Shown piece by piece: positions 30,543-39,942 of a stretch of DNA of 64,000 nucleotides. The notes under the pieces were generated by a model, which saw only the letters and a program-made list of their open reading frames with translations, made no database searches and had not been told where the DNA came from. The stretch spans positions 1-64,000 of the forward strand of contig NZ_VJZD01000021.1 of assembly GCF_009377175.1 (NCBI RefSeq), written 5' to 3'. Position 1 is the first letter of the stretch, and each line of letters begins with the position of its first letter. This stretch comes from Streptomyces adustus (GTDB lineage: Bacteria; Actinomycetota; Actinomycetes; Streptomycetales; Streptomycetaceae). A program made the translations under genes and the position numbers.

Positions 30543-30617
30543 GCGGTCGAATCCGGTCGGGGAGGCGGTTTGCTCTAAGCGTCCGAGCTCAACCGCACCT
30601 CACTCCAGGAGTCCACG

Positions 30618-30701
30618 ATGGCCGATCTGGCCTTCGTCGTCACCGTGCTCGCCGCGTTCGCGCTGGTGGCCCTCGTCGCCAGGGGGGTGACGAAGCTGTG
30701 A
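30618..30701 (+). CDS. 27-aa membrane peptide preceding kdpF
   Basis: The ATG at 30618 follows CCAGGAG (GGAG 8-11 nt upstream). The peptide MADLAFVVTVLAAFALVALV... is almost wholly one transmembrane helix ending in RGVTKL. Its stop overlaps the kdpF GTG by 4 nt, so it is translated with the kdp operon. It resembles KdpF in size and form and could be a second single-helix stabilising subunit. The name and role are not established. Confidence 0.65.
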   Translation: MADLAFVVTVLAAFALVALVARGVTKL

Positions 30702-30787
30702 CCGCCGAGAACGTCGTGGGCCTGATCGTGGCCGTCGCCCTGCTGGGCTATCTCGTCCTCGCCCTGATCTTCCCGGAGAGGTTCTGA
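30698..30787 (+). CDS. kdpF: KdpF, small subunit of the potassium ATPase
   Basis: The GTG at 30698 gives 29 aa, the normal KdpF size, forming one transmembrane helix (VVGLIVAVALLGYLVLALI) ending in FPERF, a usual KdpF C-terminus. KdpF stabilises the KdpABC complex in the membrane. It overlaps the upstream peptide gene and is 6 nt before kdpA. Confidence 0.88.
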   Translation: MTAENVVGLIVAVALLGYLVLALIFPERF

Positions 30788-30793
30788 GCAGGC

Positions 30794-32458
30794 ATGGGTT
30801 CCGTACTTGCAGGCGTCCTCCAGTTCCTCGCCCTCATCGGCGCGCTGGCGCTCGTCTACGTGCCCTTCGGCAATTACATGGCCAGGGTCTACTCCGCCAA
30901 GAAGCACCTGCGGGTGGAGAAGTGGATCTACAAGGGCATCGGTGCCGACCCGGACACCGAGATGACCTGGCCCGCCTACCTTCGCGGGGTCCTCGCCTTC
31001 TCCGCGGTCGGTGTGCTCTTCCTGTACCTGCTCCAGCGGCTCCAGGGTGTCCTGCCCGGCTCGCTGGGCTTCTCGTCGGTCAACCCGGCACAGTCGTTCA
31101 ACACGGCCGTGTCGTTCGTGACCAACACCAACTGGCAGTCGTACTACGGCGAACAGACCATGGGTCACGTCGTGCAGACCGCCGGTCTGGCCGTGCAGAA
31201 CTTCGTCTCCGCGGCTGTCGGCATCGCCGTCGCCGTGGCCCTCGTCCGAGGGTTCGCCCGCTCCCGCACCGGTGAACTCGGGAACTTCTGGGCCGACCTG
31301 GTGCGCGGCACCCTGCGCATCCTGGTGCCGCTCGCCGTCGTCTCCGCGGTGATCCTGGTCGCCTGCGGGGCGATCCAGAACTTCTCCGGCATCCACGAGG
31401 TCGGCCAGTTCATGGGCGGCTCGCAGCAGTGGAACGGCGGCGCGGTCGCCTCGCAGGAGGCCATCAAGGAGCTGGGCACCAACGGCGGCGGCTACTTCAA
31501 CGCCAACAGCGCCCACCCCTTCGAGAACCCGACCCCGTTCACCAACCTGTTCGAGATCTTCCTGATCCTGGTGATCCCCTTCGCGCTCACCCGCACCTTC
31601 GGCGTGATGGTCGGCTCGGTGAAGCAGGGTTACGCGATCCTGGCCACGATGGCCGCCATCTGGATCGGTTTCACCGCGCTGATGATGGCGACCGAGTTCG
31701 CCCACCACGGCCCGGCGTTCCAGGCCGCGGGTGCGGCGATGGAGGGCAAGGAGACCCGCTTCGGCGTCGGCGCCTCGTCGATCTTCGCGGTGGCGACGAC
31801 ACTGACCTCGACGGGCGCGGTGGACTCCTTCCACTCCTCGTTCACCGGCCTCGGCGGCGGTATCACCATGCTGAGCATGCAGTTGGGCGAGATCGCGCCC
31901 GGCGGCACCGGCTCCGGCCTCTACGGCATGCTGATCATGGCGGTCATCGCGGTGTTCATCGCCGGTCTGATGGTCGGCCGCACGCCCGAGTACCTGGGCA
32001 AGAAGATCGGCGGCCGCGAGATGAAGCTCGCCGCCTGCTACATCCTGATCACCCCGGCGCTGGTGCTGGTCTTCACGGCGGCCTCGATGGCGCTGCCGAC
32101 CCCGCCGCACTCGATGCTCAACTCCGGTGCGCACGGCTTCTCCGAGGTCCTCTACGCCTTCACCTCGGCGGCCAACAACAACGGCTCGGCGTTCGCCGGC
32201 CTGAACGCGAACACCGACTGGTACAACACCATGACCGGACTCGCGATGCTGCTCGGCCGCTTCCTGCCGATGGTGTTCGTGCTGGCGCTGGCCGGCTCGC
32301 TCGCCGGGCAGAAGCCCGTCCCGGTGACCGCGGGCACCCTGCGCACCGAGAAGCCGCTGTTCACCGGCCTGCTGGTGGGCGCGGTCCTGATCATCACCGG
32401 TCTGACCTACTTCCCCGCCCTCGCTCTGGGCCCGCTGGCCGAGGGGCTGGCGTCATGA
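30794..32458 (+). CDS. kdpA: Potassium-transporting ATPase, channel-like subunit A
   Basis: The ATG at 30794 gives 554 aa, the standard KdpA length. It has about ten membrane helices and four pore-loop repeats; selectivity-filter blocks visible are [32 protein letters not shown], and the later [14 protein letters not shown]. KdpA binds and conducts K+ and is energised by KdpB. Its stop overlaps the kdpB start by 4 nt. Confidence 0.97.
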   Translation: MGSVLAGVLQFLALIGALALVYVPFGNYMARVYSAKKHLRVEKWIYKGIGADPDTEMTWPAYLRGVLAFSAVGVLFLYLLQRLQGVLPGSLGFSSVNPAQSFNTAVSFVTNTNWQSYYGEQTMGHVVQTAGLAVQNFVSAAVGIAVAVALVRGFARSRTGELGNFWADLVRGTLRILVPLAVVSAVILVACGAIQNFSGIHEVGQFMGGSQQWNGGAVASQEAIKELGTNGGGYFNANSAHPFENPTPFTNLFEIFLILVIPFALTRTFGVMVGSVKQGYAILATMAAIWIGFTALMMATEFAHHGPAFQAAGAAMEGKETRFGVGASSIFAVATTLTSTGAVDSFHSSFTGLGGGITMLSMQLGEIAPGGTGSGLYGMLIMAVIAVFIAGLMVGRTPEYLGKKIGGREMKLAACYILITPALVLVFTAASMALPTPPHSMLNSGAHGFSEVLYAFTSAANNNGSAFAGLNANTDWYNTMTGLAMLLGRFLPMVFVLALAGSLAGQKPVPVTAGTLRTEKPLFTGLLVGAVLIITGLTYFPALALGPLAEGLAS

Positions 32459-34581
32459 CCACCCGAACGGAAGACCACGAGGACGCGATGTCCACTCCCA
32501 CCCTTGCGCCCCACCAGGACGCACCGACCGGGTACAAGCCCGCCGAGGGCCGTGTCGGAGCGGGCCTCTTCGACCCCAAGGCACTGGTCAAGTCTCTGCC
32601 GGAGGCGTTCCGCAAGCTCGACCCGCGGGTGATGGTCAAGTCGCCCGTCATGTTCGTGGTGTGGATCGGCTCGGTCCTGACGACCGTGTTCTCGTTCCAG
32701 CACCCGGGGGACTGGTTCGGCTGGACGATCAGTGCCTGGCTGTGGCTGACCGTCGTCTTCGCCAACCTCGCCGAGGCCGTCGCCGAGGGCCGCGGCAAGG
32801 CGCAGGCCGACACCCTGCGCAAGGCCAAGACCGACACCGTCGCCCGCCGGCTGCTGAAGGACGGATTCGAGGAACAGGTCCCCGGCACCGTGCTGACCAT
32901 CGGTGACCTGGTGGTCTGCGAGGCGGGCGACATCATCCCGGGCGACGGTGACGTCGTCGAGGGCGTCGCCTCGGTGGACGAGTCGGCGATCACCGGCGAG
33001 TCGGCTCCGGTCATCCGGGAGTCCGGCGGCGACCGCAGCGCCGTCACGGGCGGCACCAAGGTGCTGTCCGACCGGATCGTCGTCAGGATCACGACGAAGC
33101 CCGGCGAGACCTTCATCGACCGGATGATCGCACTCGTCGAGGGCGCGGCGCGGCAGAAGACCCCGAACGAGATCGCGCTGAACATCCTGCTGGCCTCGCT
33201 GACGATCGTCTTCCTGCTGGCGTGCGCCACGCTGCCGCCGCTCGCGGACTACGCGGGCACGCACCTCACGATGGTCGTCCTGGTCGCCCTGCTGGTCTGT
33301 CTGATCCCGACCACGATCGGCGCCCTGCTCTCCGCGATCGGCATCGCGGGCATGGACCGCCTGGTCCAGCGCAACGTGCTAGCCATGTCCGGCCGTGCGG
33401 TCGAAGCCGCCGGCGACGTCTCCACCCTGCTGCTCGACAAGACCGGCACCATCACCCTCGGCAACCGCCAGGCCGCCGAGTTCGTCCCGGTCGGCGGCAC
33501 CGCCGAGGCCGAGCTCGCCGACGCCGCCCAGCTCTCCTCGCTGGCCGACGAGACCCCCGAGGGCCGCTCCGTCGTCGTACTGGCCAAGGAGCGGTACGGG
33601 CTGCGCGAGCGGCAGCAGGGCGAACTGGCGGGCGCCGAGTGGATCGAGTTCACCGCCCAGACCCGCATGTCGGGTGTCGACGTGGACGGCCGTAGGATCC
33701 GCAAGGGCGCCACGGCCTCGGTCCTCGCCTGGGTGGAGGAGCGGGGCGGCACGGTCGCCATGGACGCGGACACCGTCGCCGGCCGGATCTCCGAGGCGGG
33801 CGGCACCCCGCTGCTGGTCGCGGTCGACGACGAACAGGGTGCCCGCGTCCTGGGCGTCATCCACCTCAAGGACGTCGTCAAGGAGGGCATGCGCGAGCGG
33901 TTCGACGAGCTGCGCCGCATGGGCATCAAGACCGTCATGATCACGGGCGACAACCCGCTGACCGCGAAGGCGATCGCCGAAGAGGCGGGCGTCGACGACT
34001 TCCTCGCCGAGGCCACCCCCGAGGACAAGATGGCCCTCATCAAGCGGGAGCAGGCGGGCGGCAAGCTCGTCGCGATGACCGGCGACGGCACCAACGACGC
34101 CCCGGCCCTGGCCCAGGCGGACGTCGGCGTGGCGATGAACACCGGTACGTCGGCCGCCAAGGAGGCCGGCAACATGGTCGACCTCGACTCCGACCCGACC
34201 AAGCTGATCGAGATCGTCGAGATCGGCAAGCAACTGCTGATCACCCGGGGCGCGTTGACCACGTTCTCCATCGCCAACGACGTCGCGAAGTACTTCGCGA
34301 TCATCCCGGCGCTGTTCGCGGCGGTCTACCCGGGCCTGGACAAGCTGAACATCATGGCGCTGTCCTCGCCCGACTCCGCGATCCTGTCGGCCGTCGTCTT
34401 CAACGCGCTGATCATCATCGCGCTGGTCCCGCTCTCCCTCAAGGGCGTGCGCTACCGGCCGGTGAGCGCCGACAAGCTGCTCCGGCGCAACCTGGGGATC
34501 TACGGCCTCGGCGGTCTGATCGCCCCCTTCATCGGCATCAAACTCATCGACCTGCTCATCTCCCTCATCCCCGGGCTGTAA
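32455..34581 (+). CDS. kdpB: Potassium-transporting P-type ATPase subunit B
   Basis: The ATG at 32455 overlaps the kdpA stop and gives 708 aa; ATG 32488 (MSTPTLAP) is an alternative start. The phosphorylated Asp328 lies in [11 protein letters not shown]. The actuator motif [16 protein letters not shown] in the nucleotide domain and the hinge [20 protein letters not shown] are all present. KdpB hydrolyses ATP to drive K+ uptake through KdpA. Confidence 0.97.
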   Translation: MTTRTEDHEDAMSTPTLAPHQDAPTGYKPAEGRVGAGLFDPKALVKSLPEAFRKLDPRVMVKSPVMFVVWIGSVLTTVFSFQHPGDWFGWTISAWLWLTVVFANLAEAVAEGRGKAQADTLRKAKTDTVARRLLKDGFEEQVPGTVLTIGDLVVCEAGDIIPGDGDVVEGVASVDESAITGESAPVIRESGGDRSAVTGGTKVLSDRIVVRITTKPGETFIDRMIALVEGAARQKTPNEIALNILLASLTIVFLLACATLPPLADYAGTHLTMVVLVALLVCLIPTTIGALLSAIGIAGMDRLVQRNVLAMSGRAVEAAGDVSTLLLDKTGTITLGNRQAAEFVPVGGTAEAELADAAQLSSLADETPEGRSVVVLAKERYGLRERQQGELAGAEWIEFTAQTRMSGVDVDGRRIRKGATASVLAWVEERGGTVAMDADTVAGRISEAGGTPLLVAVDDEQGARVLGVIHLKDVVKEGMRERFDELRRMGIKTVMITGDNPLTAKAIAEEAGVDDFLAEATPEDKMALIKREQAGGKLVAMTGDGTNDAPALAQADVGVAMNTGTSAAKEAGNMVDLDSDPTKLIEIVEIGKQLLITRGALTTFSIANDVAKYFAIIPALFAAVYPGLDKLNIMALSSPDSAILSAVVFNALIIIALVPLSLKGVRYRPVSADKLLRRNLGIYGLGGLIAPFIGIKLIDLLISLIPGL

Positions 34582-34605
34582 TTTTTCGAAGGCGTGCTGA
34601 TCTCC

Positions 34606-35274
34606 ATGAACAACTCCGTAACGAACACGGCCCGGTTGCTGGGGGCGGGCCTGCGTGCCCTCCTCGTGCTGACCCTGGTGACCGGCGTCATCTACCCACT
34701 GGTGGTCACCGGCATCGCGCAGGGGCTGTTCGGCAACCAGGCGAACGGCTCGGAGATCAAGGCGGACGGCAGGGTCGTCGGCTCCTCCCTCATCGGGCAG
34801 TCGTACAACCTGCCGCCGAAGAAGGGCCAGGAGACCCCCGACCCGGACCTGAAGTGGTTCCAGGGCCGGCCCGCGAACGGACTCGGCAGCAACAGCGTCA
34901 ACACGCAGTACAAGCTGCTGCTGTCCGGCGCCACCAACCTCGCCGCCGACAACAAGGTCCTCGTCCAGCAGGTCGAGGACGCCAAGGCCGCCGTCGTCAA
35001 GGACAACTCGGTGCCCGGCTACACGGTCAGGCCCTCGGACGTCCCCGCCGACGCCGTCACCTCCTCCGGCTCCGGCCTGGACCCGGCCATCTCCCCGCAG
35101 TACGCCGAACTCCAGGTGCACCGGATCGCCGCGAAGAACGGCCTGTCCGTCGCGCAGGTCGAGAAGCTGGTCGAGGACCACACACAGGGCCGCACCCTCG
35201 GCTTCATGGGCGAGCCCCGCGTGAACGTCCTCGAACTCAACATCGCGCTCAAGGACCTCGCGGCGAAGCAGTGA
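34606..35274 (+). CDS. kdpC: Potassium-transporting ATPase subunit C
   Basis: The ATG at 34606 (222 aa) is preceded by GAAGG at 34588-34592; a GTG at 34594 is too close to that site. There is one N-terminal membrane helix (LLVLTLVTGVIYPLVVTGIAQGLF), then the KdpC domain with SSLIGQSYNLP and FQGRPANG and a conserved C-terminal block (VEDHTQGRTLGFMGEPRVNVLELN). KdpC raises ATP affinity of the complex. Confidence 0.95.
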   Translation: MNNSVTNTARLLGAGLRALLVLTLVTGVIYPLVVTGIAQGLFGNQANGSEIKADGRVVGSSLIGQSYNLPPKKGQETPDPDLKWFQGRPANGLGSNSVNTQYKLLLSGATNLAADNKVLVQQVEDAKAAVVKDNSVPGYTVRPSDVPADAVTSSGSGLDPAISPQYAELQVHRIAAKNGLSVAQVEKLVEDHTQGRTLGFMGEPRVNVLELNIALKDLAAKQ

Positions 35275-35277
35275 CGG

Positions 35278-35347
35278 CGTCATGCGACCCGCACGGGAGT
35301 CGGCGGCCGGGAGACATCCCGTACCGCCGGCTCCCGGCGCCATGACG
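35278..35347 (+). promoter_or_regulatory. Nested inverted repeats between kdpC and kdpE
   Basis: In the 131-nt gap, CGTCATG (35278-35284) pairs with CATGACG (35341-35347), and inside it GCCGGGAG (35306-35313) pairs with CTCCCGGC (35331-35338). The transcript could fold into a long hairpin acting as an attenuator, partial terminator or stability element that lowers kdpED relative to kdpFABC. There is no direct proof. Confidence 0.4.
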
Positions 35348-35405
35348 TCGGCCGCCCGGCTTTCCGGCGCCCACGCCCGACGCACGACAGGAGAGGCACA
35401 CACCC

Positions 35406-36089
35406 ATGACCCGGGTGCTCGTGGTGGAGGACGACCCGCAGCTCGTACGGGCCCTCGTCATCAACTTGCAGGCACGTCACTACGGCGTGGACGCCGCCCC
35501 CGACGGGGCCACCGCCCTCCGGCTCGCCGCGACCCGCCGGCCCGACGTGGTCCTGCTGGACCTCGGACTGCCCGACCTGGACGGTGTCGACGTCATCAAG
35601 GGCGTACGGGGCTGGAGCCGCGTACCGATCCTGGTCCTCTCCGCCCGGCAGGCGACCGACGAGAAGGTCGGCGCCCTCGACGCGGGCGCCGACGACTACA
35701 TCACCAAACCCTTCAGCATGGACGAACTCCTGGCCCGGCTGCGGGCCGCCGTCCGCCGCACCGGGGACACACCCCTGGTCCCCGAGACGACGCTGGTCGA
35801 GACGGAGCACTTCACCCTCGATCTGCTGGCCAAGAAGGCCGTACGGGACGGTCGGGACGTACGGCTGACCCCGACGGAGTGGCACCTGATGGAGATCCTT
35901 GTGACCAACCGCGGCCGGCTGATCACACAGAAGCAGCTGCTCCGGGAGGTCTGGGGCGCCTCGCAGAGCAACAAGACCAACTACCTGCGGGTCTACATGG
36001 CGCAGCTGCGCAGGAAGCTGGAGACGGACCCCGCGCACCCCCGCTGTCTGATCACCGAACCCGGCATGGGCTATCGCTTCGAAGGATGA
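35406..36089 (+). CDS. kdpE: KdpE, OmpR-family response regulator
   Basis: The protein is 227 aa. The receiver domain has acidic residues EDD near the N-terminus, phospho-acceptor Asp52 in VVLLDLGLPDLDG, and the KPF lysine in DDYITKPFSMDELLARLRAA. The C-terminal winged helix (LTPTEWHLMEILVTNRGRLITQKQLLREVWG) binds DNA. It is expected to activate kdpFABC when potassium is low or salt is high. It lies before kdpD rather than after it, with 1 nt between the two genes. Confidence 0.95.
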   Translation: MTRVLVVEDDPQLVRALVINLQARHYGVDAAPDGATALRLAATRRPDVVLLDLGLPDLDGVDVIKGVRGWSRVPILVLSARQATDEKVGALDAGADDYITKPFSMDELLARLRAAVRRTGDTPLVPETTLVETEHFTLDLLAKKAVRDGRDVRLTPTEWHLMEILVTNRGRLITQKQLLREVWGASQSNKTNYLRVYMAQLRRKLETDPAHPRCLITEPGMGYRFEG

Positions 36090-36090
36090 C

Positions 36091-38637
36091 ATGGCACGCG
36101 GAAAGCTCCGGATCCACCTCGGCGCGGCACCCGGCGTCGGCAAGACGTACGCGATGCTGTCGGAGGCGCACCGCCGTATCGAGCGGGGCACCGACTGCGT
36201 CGTCGCGTTCGTCGAACACCATTCCCGGCCCCGGACCGAGGTGATGCTGCGCGGCCTGGAACAGATCCCGCGCAAGGAACTCGACCACCGCGGCGGCGTC
36301 TTCACCGAGATGGACGTGGACGCCGTCCTGCGACGCGCCCCCGCCGTCGCCCTGGTCGACGAACTCGCCCACACCAACGTCCCCGGCTCCCGCAACGCCA
36401 AGCGCTGGCAGGACGTGGAGGAACTGCTCTCCGCCGGCATCGACGTCGTCTCCACCGTCAACATCCAGCACCTGGAGTCGCTCGGTGACGTCGTGGAGGT
36501 CATCACCGGAGTCCGCCAGCGCGAGACCGTGCCCGACGAGGTGGTACGCCGTGCGGACCAGATCGAGCTGGTCGACATGTCACCGGAGGCCCTGCGCCGC
36601 CGTATGGCGCACGGCAACATCTACACGCCGGACAAGGTCGACGCGGCCCTGTCCAACTACTTCCGGCCCGGCAACCTCACCGCCCTGCGCGAGCTGGCGC
36701 TGCTCTGGGTGGCCGACCGGGTCGACGCATACCTGACCGAGTACCGCAGCGAACACCAGGTCTCGGCCATCTGGGCGTCACGCGAGCGCATCGTGGTCGG
36801 TCTGACCGGCGGCCCCGAGGGGCGCACCCTGATACGGCGTGCCACTCGGCTGGCCGAGAAGGGAGCGGGCGGCGAGGTCCTCGCCGTCCACATCTCGCGC
36901 AGCGACGGCCTCTCGGGCGCCTCCCCGGAGGAACTGGCCGTCCAGCGCACCCTCGTCGAGGACCTGGGCGGCACCTTCCACCATGTGGTCGGCGACGACG
37001 TACCGGCCGCGCTGCTCGACTTCGCCCGGGGCGTGAACGCCACCCAGATCGTGCTCGGCGCCTCCCGACGGCGGGCCTGGCAGTACGTGTTCGGTCCGGG
37101 CGTCGGTGCCACGGCCGCCCGGGAGTCCGGTCCCGACCTCGACGTCCATCTCATCACGCACGACGAGGTGGGCAAGGGCCGAGGACTGCCGGTGGCGCGG
37201 GGAGCACGCCTCGGCCGGTCGCGGGTCATCTGGGGATGGTTCGTCGGCGTGCTCGGTCCGGCCCTGCTGACCTGGTTGCTCACCGGCGCCGCGCCCGAGG
37301 TCGGTCTCGCCAACGACATGCTGCTGTACCTGACCCTGACGGTCGCCGCGGCCCTGCTGGGCGGGCTGCTTCCGGCGCTGGCCTCCGCGGTGGTGGGCTC
37401 GTTGCTGCTCAACTGGTACTTCACGCCGCCCGTCCACACGCTGACGATCGCCGACCCGAGGAACATCGTGGCCATCGCGATCTTCGTCGGGGTCGCGGTG
37501 TCCGTGGCCTCGGTGGTGAGCCTCGCGGACCGGCGCACCCACCAGGCCGCCCGGCTGCGCGCCGAGTCCGAGATCCTCTCGTTCCTCGCGGGAAACGTCC
37601 TGCGCGGTGAGACCACACTGGAGGCCCTGCTGGAACGCGTCCGCGAGACCTTCGGAATGGATTCGGTGGCCCTGCTGGAGCGGACCGCCGAGGCGGATCC
37701 CTGGACCTGCGCCGGAAGCGTGGGGCCCGAGCCCGCGGAGAGTCCCGACGACGCGGACGTCGACGTACCGTTGGGCGAGCACATGGCTCTTACGCTGCGT
37801 GGCCGCGTCCTGCCGGCCGCCGACCGCCGGGTGCTGGCGGCCTTCGCCGCCCAGGCCGCCGTCGCACTGGACCGCCAGCGCTTGCGGCACGAGGCCGACC
37901 GGGCCAAGGAACTGGCCGAGGGCAACCGCACGAGGACCGCGCTGCTCGCCGCCGTCAGCCATGACCTGCGCACCCCGCTCGCCGGCATCAAGGCCGCCGT
38001 GACCTCGCTGCGCGCGGACGACGTCGAGTGGTCCGAACAGGACCGGGCCGAGCTGCTGGAAGCGATCGAGGCGGGCGCCGACCGGCTCGACAACCTGGTC
38101 GGCAATCTGCTGGACATGTCCCGCCTGCACACCGGCACCGTGACCCCCGTCATCCGCGAGACCGGCCTCGACGAGGTCGTGCCCATGGCGCTCGGCGGGG
38201 TACCCGAGGACAGCGTGGAACTGGACATACCCGAGACGCTGCCCATGGTGTACGTCGACCGGGGGCTGCTGGAGCGAGCCGTCGCCAACGTCGTCGAGAA
38301 CGCGGTCAAGCACAGCACGCAGGGGGAGCGGGTCCTGGTCGCCGCGAGCGCACTCGCCGACCGCGTGGAACTGCGGGTGGTGGACCGTGGCCCCGGGGTG
38401 CCCGACGACGACAAGCACCGCATCTTCGAACCGTTCCAGCGCCACGGCGACTCGCCCCGCGGGGTGGGGGTCGGGCTCGGCCTCGCCGTCGCCCGCGGCT
38501 TCGCGGAGGCGGTCGGCGGCAGCCTGCACGCCGAGGACACTCCCGGTGGCGGCCTCACCATGGTGCTGACCGTGCCGACCACGCCGGAACGCGGCCGGTC
38601 GCAACAGCGGGACCAGCCGGCCGCCGTCACCTCCTGA
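36091..38637 (+). CDS. kdpD: KdpD, osmosensitive potassium sensor histidine kinase
   Basis: The protein is 848 aa. The N-terminal KdpD domain has a Walker-like GAAPGVGKTYAML and VDELAHTNVPGS, followed by a universal-stress-protein-like segment (~residues 230-350). Four membrane helices follow (~residues 380-475), then a GAF-like region. The dimerisation domain carries His624 in AVSHDLRTPL, and the ATPase has N (VVENAVKHS), G1 (VDRGPGVPDDD) and G2 (GVGVGLGLAVARG) boxes. It phosphorylates KdpE. It ends 5 nt before the convergent USP gene. Confidence 0.96.
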   Translation: MARGKLRIHLGAAPGVGKTYAMLSEAHRRIERGTDCVVAFVEHHSRPRTEVMLRGLEQIPRKELDHRGGVFTEMDVDAVLRRAPAVALVDELAHTNVPGSRNAKRWQDVEELLSAGIDVVSTVNIQHLESLGDVVEVITGVRQRETVPDEVVRRADQIELVDMSPEALRRRMAHGNIYTPDKVDAALSNYFRPGNLTALRELALLWVADRVDAYLTEYRSEHQVSAIWASRERIVVGLTGGPEGRTLIRRATRLAEKGAGGEVLAVHISRSDGLSGASPEELAVQRTLVEDLGGTFHHVVGDDVPAALLDFARGVNATQIVLGASRRRAWQYVFGPGVGATAARESGPDLDVHLITHDEVGKGRGLPVARGARLGRSRVIWGWFVGVLGPALLTWLLTGAAPEVGLANDMLLYLTLTVAAALLGGLLPALASAVVGSLLLNWYFTPPVHTLTIADPRNIVAIAIFVGVAVSVASVVSLADRRTHQAARLRAESEILSFLAGNVLRGETTLEALLERVRETFGMDSVALLERTAEADPWTCAGSVGPEPAESPDDADVDVPLGEHMALTLRGRVLPAADRRVLAAFAAQAAVALDRQRLRHEADRAKELAEGNRTRTALLAAVSHDLRTPLAGIKAAVTSLRADDVEWSEQDRAELLEAIEAGADRLDNLVGNLLDMSRLHTGTVTPVIRETGLDEVVPMALGGVPEDSVELDIPETLPMVYVDRGLLERAVANVVENAVKHSTQGERVLVAASALADRVELRVVDRGPGVPDDDKHRIFEPFQRHGDSPRGVGVGLGLAVARGFAEAVGGSLHAEDTPGGGLTMVLTVPTTPERGRSQQRDQPAAVTS

Positions 38638-38642
38638 CGGCC

Positions 38643-39221
38643 TCAGGCGTCGGGCGGCGCGGTCTCGAACTCCCGCTCCAGATGACCGGTGTCCAGGCGT
38701 CGCCGCAGGGCGTTCCGGCGGTGTGCGGCCGTCAGCGCCGCCCGCAGCGGGGAAGGCGGGACGGCGAGAACAGGGCAGGCGGCGTGGGCGAGGCAGTAGC
38801 GGCCGACCGACGGCCACAGCGCGCGGCGCAGCCGGCCCCGTCCACCGGCGCCGACGACGAGCACGTCGCCGTCCCGGTCGGCGATCCGTATCAGCGCGGG
38901 CCCGGGGGCGCCCCGCACGACGAGCGCCTGCCCGGGCAGTCCGGTGCCGACGCCGCCGAACACGTCACGCAGCGCTGCCACGAGCCGTTCGCGCGCAAGC
39001 CGTTCCCACTCCGGGACCATGGCAGTCGTGGCCGGGACCCGATGGGCGGCGAGATCACCCACCGGCGGCTCCCAGGCGAGCACCGGCCACAGCTCCGCAC
39101 CTCGCAGCCGGGCCTCGTCGGCGGCCCGGTCCAGGACGGCGAGACACCCCGGCGAGCCGCTCACCCCCACGACGACACGCGCTACGACACGGGCGGACGC
39201 GGGCCCGGGGGACACGGACAT
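38643..39221 (-). CDS. Universal stress protein (UspA family)
   Basis: The start at 39221 (192 aa) has AAGGTGA 5 nt upstream; an in-frame ATG at 39239 would add six residues. A single Usp domain is present: ARVVVGVSGSPGCLAVLDRAADEARLRGAEL at the N-terminus, and the nucleotide-loop motif GAGGRGRLRRALWPSVGRYCLAHAACPVLAV near residues 130-160. The usual loop is G-x2-G-x9-G-S; here the final GS is replaced by WPS, so ATP binding is plausible but not certain. A ~30-residue basic C-terminal extension follows. It is convergent with kdpD and divergent from the SAV_915-type gene. Confidence 0.88.
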   Translation of the reverse strand: MSVSPGPASARVVARVVVGVSGSPGCLAVLDRAADEARLRGAELWPVLAWEPPVGDLAAHRVPATTAMVPEWERLARERLVAALRDVFGGVGTGLPGQALVVRGAPGPALIRIADRDGDVLVVGAGGRGRLRRALWPSVGRYCLAHAACPVLAVPPSPLRAALTAAHRRNALRRRLDTGHLEREFETAPPDA

Positions 39222-39239
39222 GGCTTTCACCTTCTGCAT

Positions 39240-39544
39240 GCGCCGAGCGAGGACTCCCGGTCAGCGGTCTTGTGCACGATCGCCTCCATATCACCGCCCC
39301 TCAAGGGCTCGCGACAGTCCGGCCGTCCGTTCTTGGCGAGCCTCTGACGGCCCTGACCGCGCCCTCCCACCAGTGCTGTCAGCGTCTCGTCAAAGACGCC
39401 GGGATCGTCGTCAGCGTCCCGTCAGGACCGGGCCGGGGGCCGGGGGGCGCGGGCATAACGTCGACAGCGAACCCCGGCCGGCCTCCCCGCGGCCGGGGAT
39501 CCACAGATCCCATCCCCACGCTCCCTGCCCTCGGGAGGCACCCC
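39240..39544. other. Divergent intergenic region between Usp and SAV_915-type genes
   Basis: I see no gene in these 305 nt. The right half contains the KdpE-like repeat pair (39387-39428). A TCTGACGG element at 39346-39353, the same core on the other strand, faces the stress-protein gene. No convincing -10 box stands out. Confidence 0.6.
39387..39428 (+). promoter_or_regulatory. Second KdpE-like direct repeat
   Basis: TCGTCAAAG at 39387-39395 and CCGTCAGGAC at 39419-39428 are 32 bp apart, as in the kdp leader. The sequence between them (CCGGGATCGTCG) nearly matches the kdp spacer (CCGGGAGCGTCG). The site lies 117-158 nt upstream of the SAV_915-type ATG and could also serve the divergent Usp gene. 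Confidence 0.5.
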
Positions 39545-39928
39545 ATGAACCAACTCCTCCACGGTGAGGACCCCGAGCCCGCCGATCGGTTCCCGGCCGG
39601 ACCTCTGTACGTACCGGTCCGGCCGGGACCCTCCGGATGCGCGGCCCGGCTCTTCCGCACCCCGCTCGGCGACCGTACGGCCGTCGGCTTCACCTCCGAG
39701 CACCGGCTGACCGCCACCCTCGGCCCCGACCAGGCGTGGATCAGGCTCGCCGAGTCCGCGTTGCGCGCGCTGACCGCGCCGCTCGGCGTCACCGGCGTCA
39801 CGGTCGACCCGCAGTTCACCGCCCCGGCGCCCGCGCGGGTCACATCGCCCGCCCCGGTCGCACCGGTGCTTCCCGTCCCACCGGCCGGGCCGGTCACGCA
39901 CGAGATGCCCGCGCTGCGGACCGCCTGA
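39545..39928 (+). CDS. SAV_915-type small protein
   Basis: The ATG at 39545 gives 127 aa. The core PLYVPVRPGPSGCAARLFRTPLGDRTAVGFTSEHRL, followed by LGPDQAWIRLAESALRALTAPLGVTGVTVDPQ, resembles the SAV_915 family seen in Streptomyces (distantly SseB-like). The last ~35 residues are Pro/Ala/Val-rich and probably unstructured. Its stop is 14 nt before the decarboxylase gene, with GAGAGGGG between them, so the two form an operon. Function unknown. Confidence 0.75.
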   Translation: MNQLLHGEDPEPADRFPAGPLYVPVRPGPSGCAARLFRTPLGDRTAVGFTSEHRLTATLGPDQAWIRLAESALRALTAPLGVTGVTVDPQFTAPAPARVTSPAPVAPVLPVPPAGPVTHEMPALRTA

Positions 39929-39942
39929 GAGGGGCAGCCACC

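Noticed and set aside
30575..32134. 519-aa minus-strand frame opposite kdpA
   Set aside because: It is His/Arg/Glu-rich shadow sequence; kdpA on the plus strand is certain.
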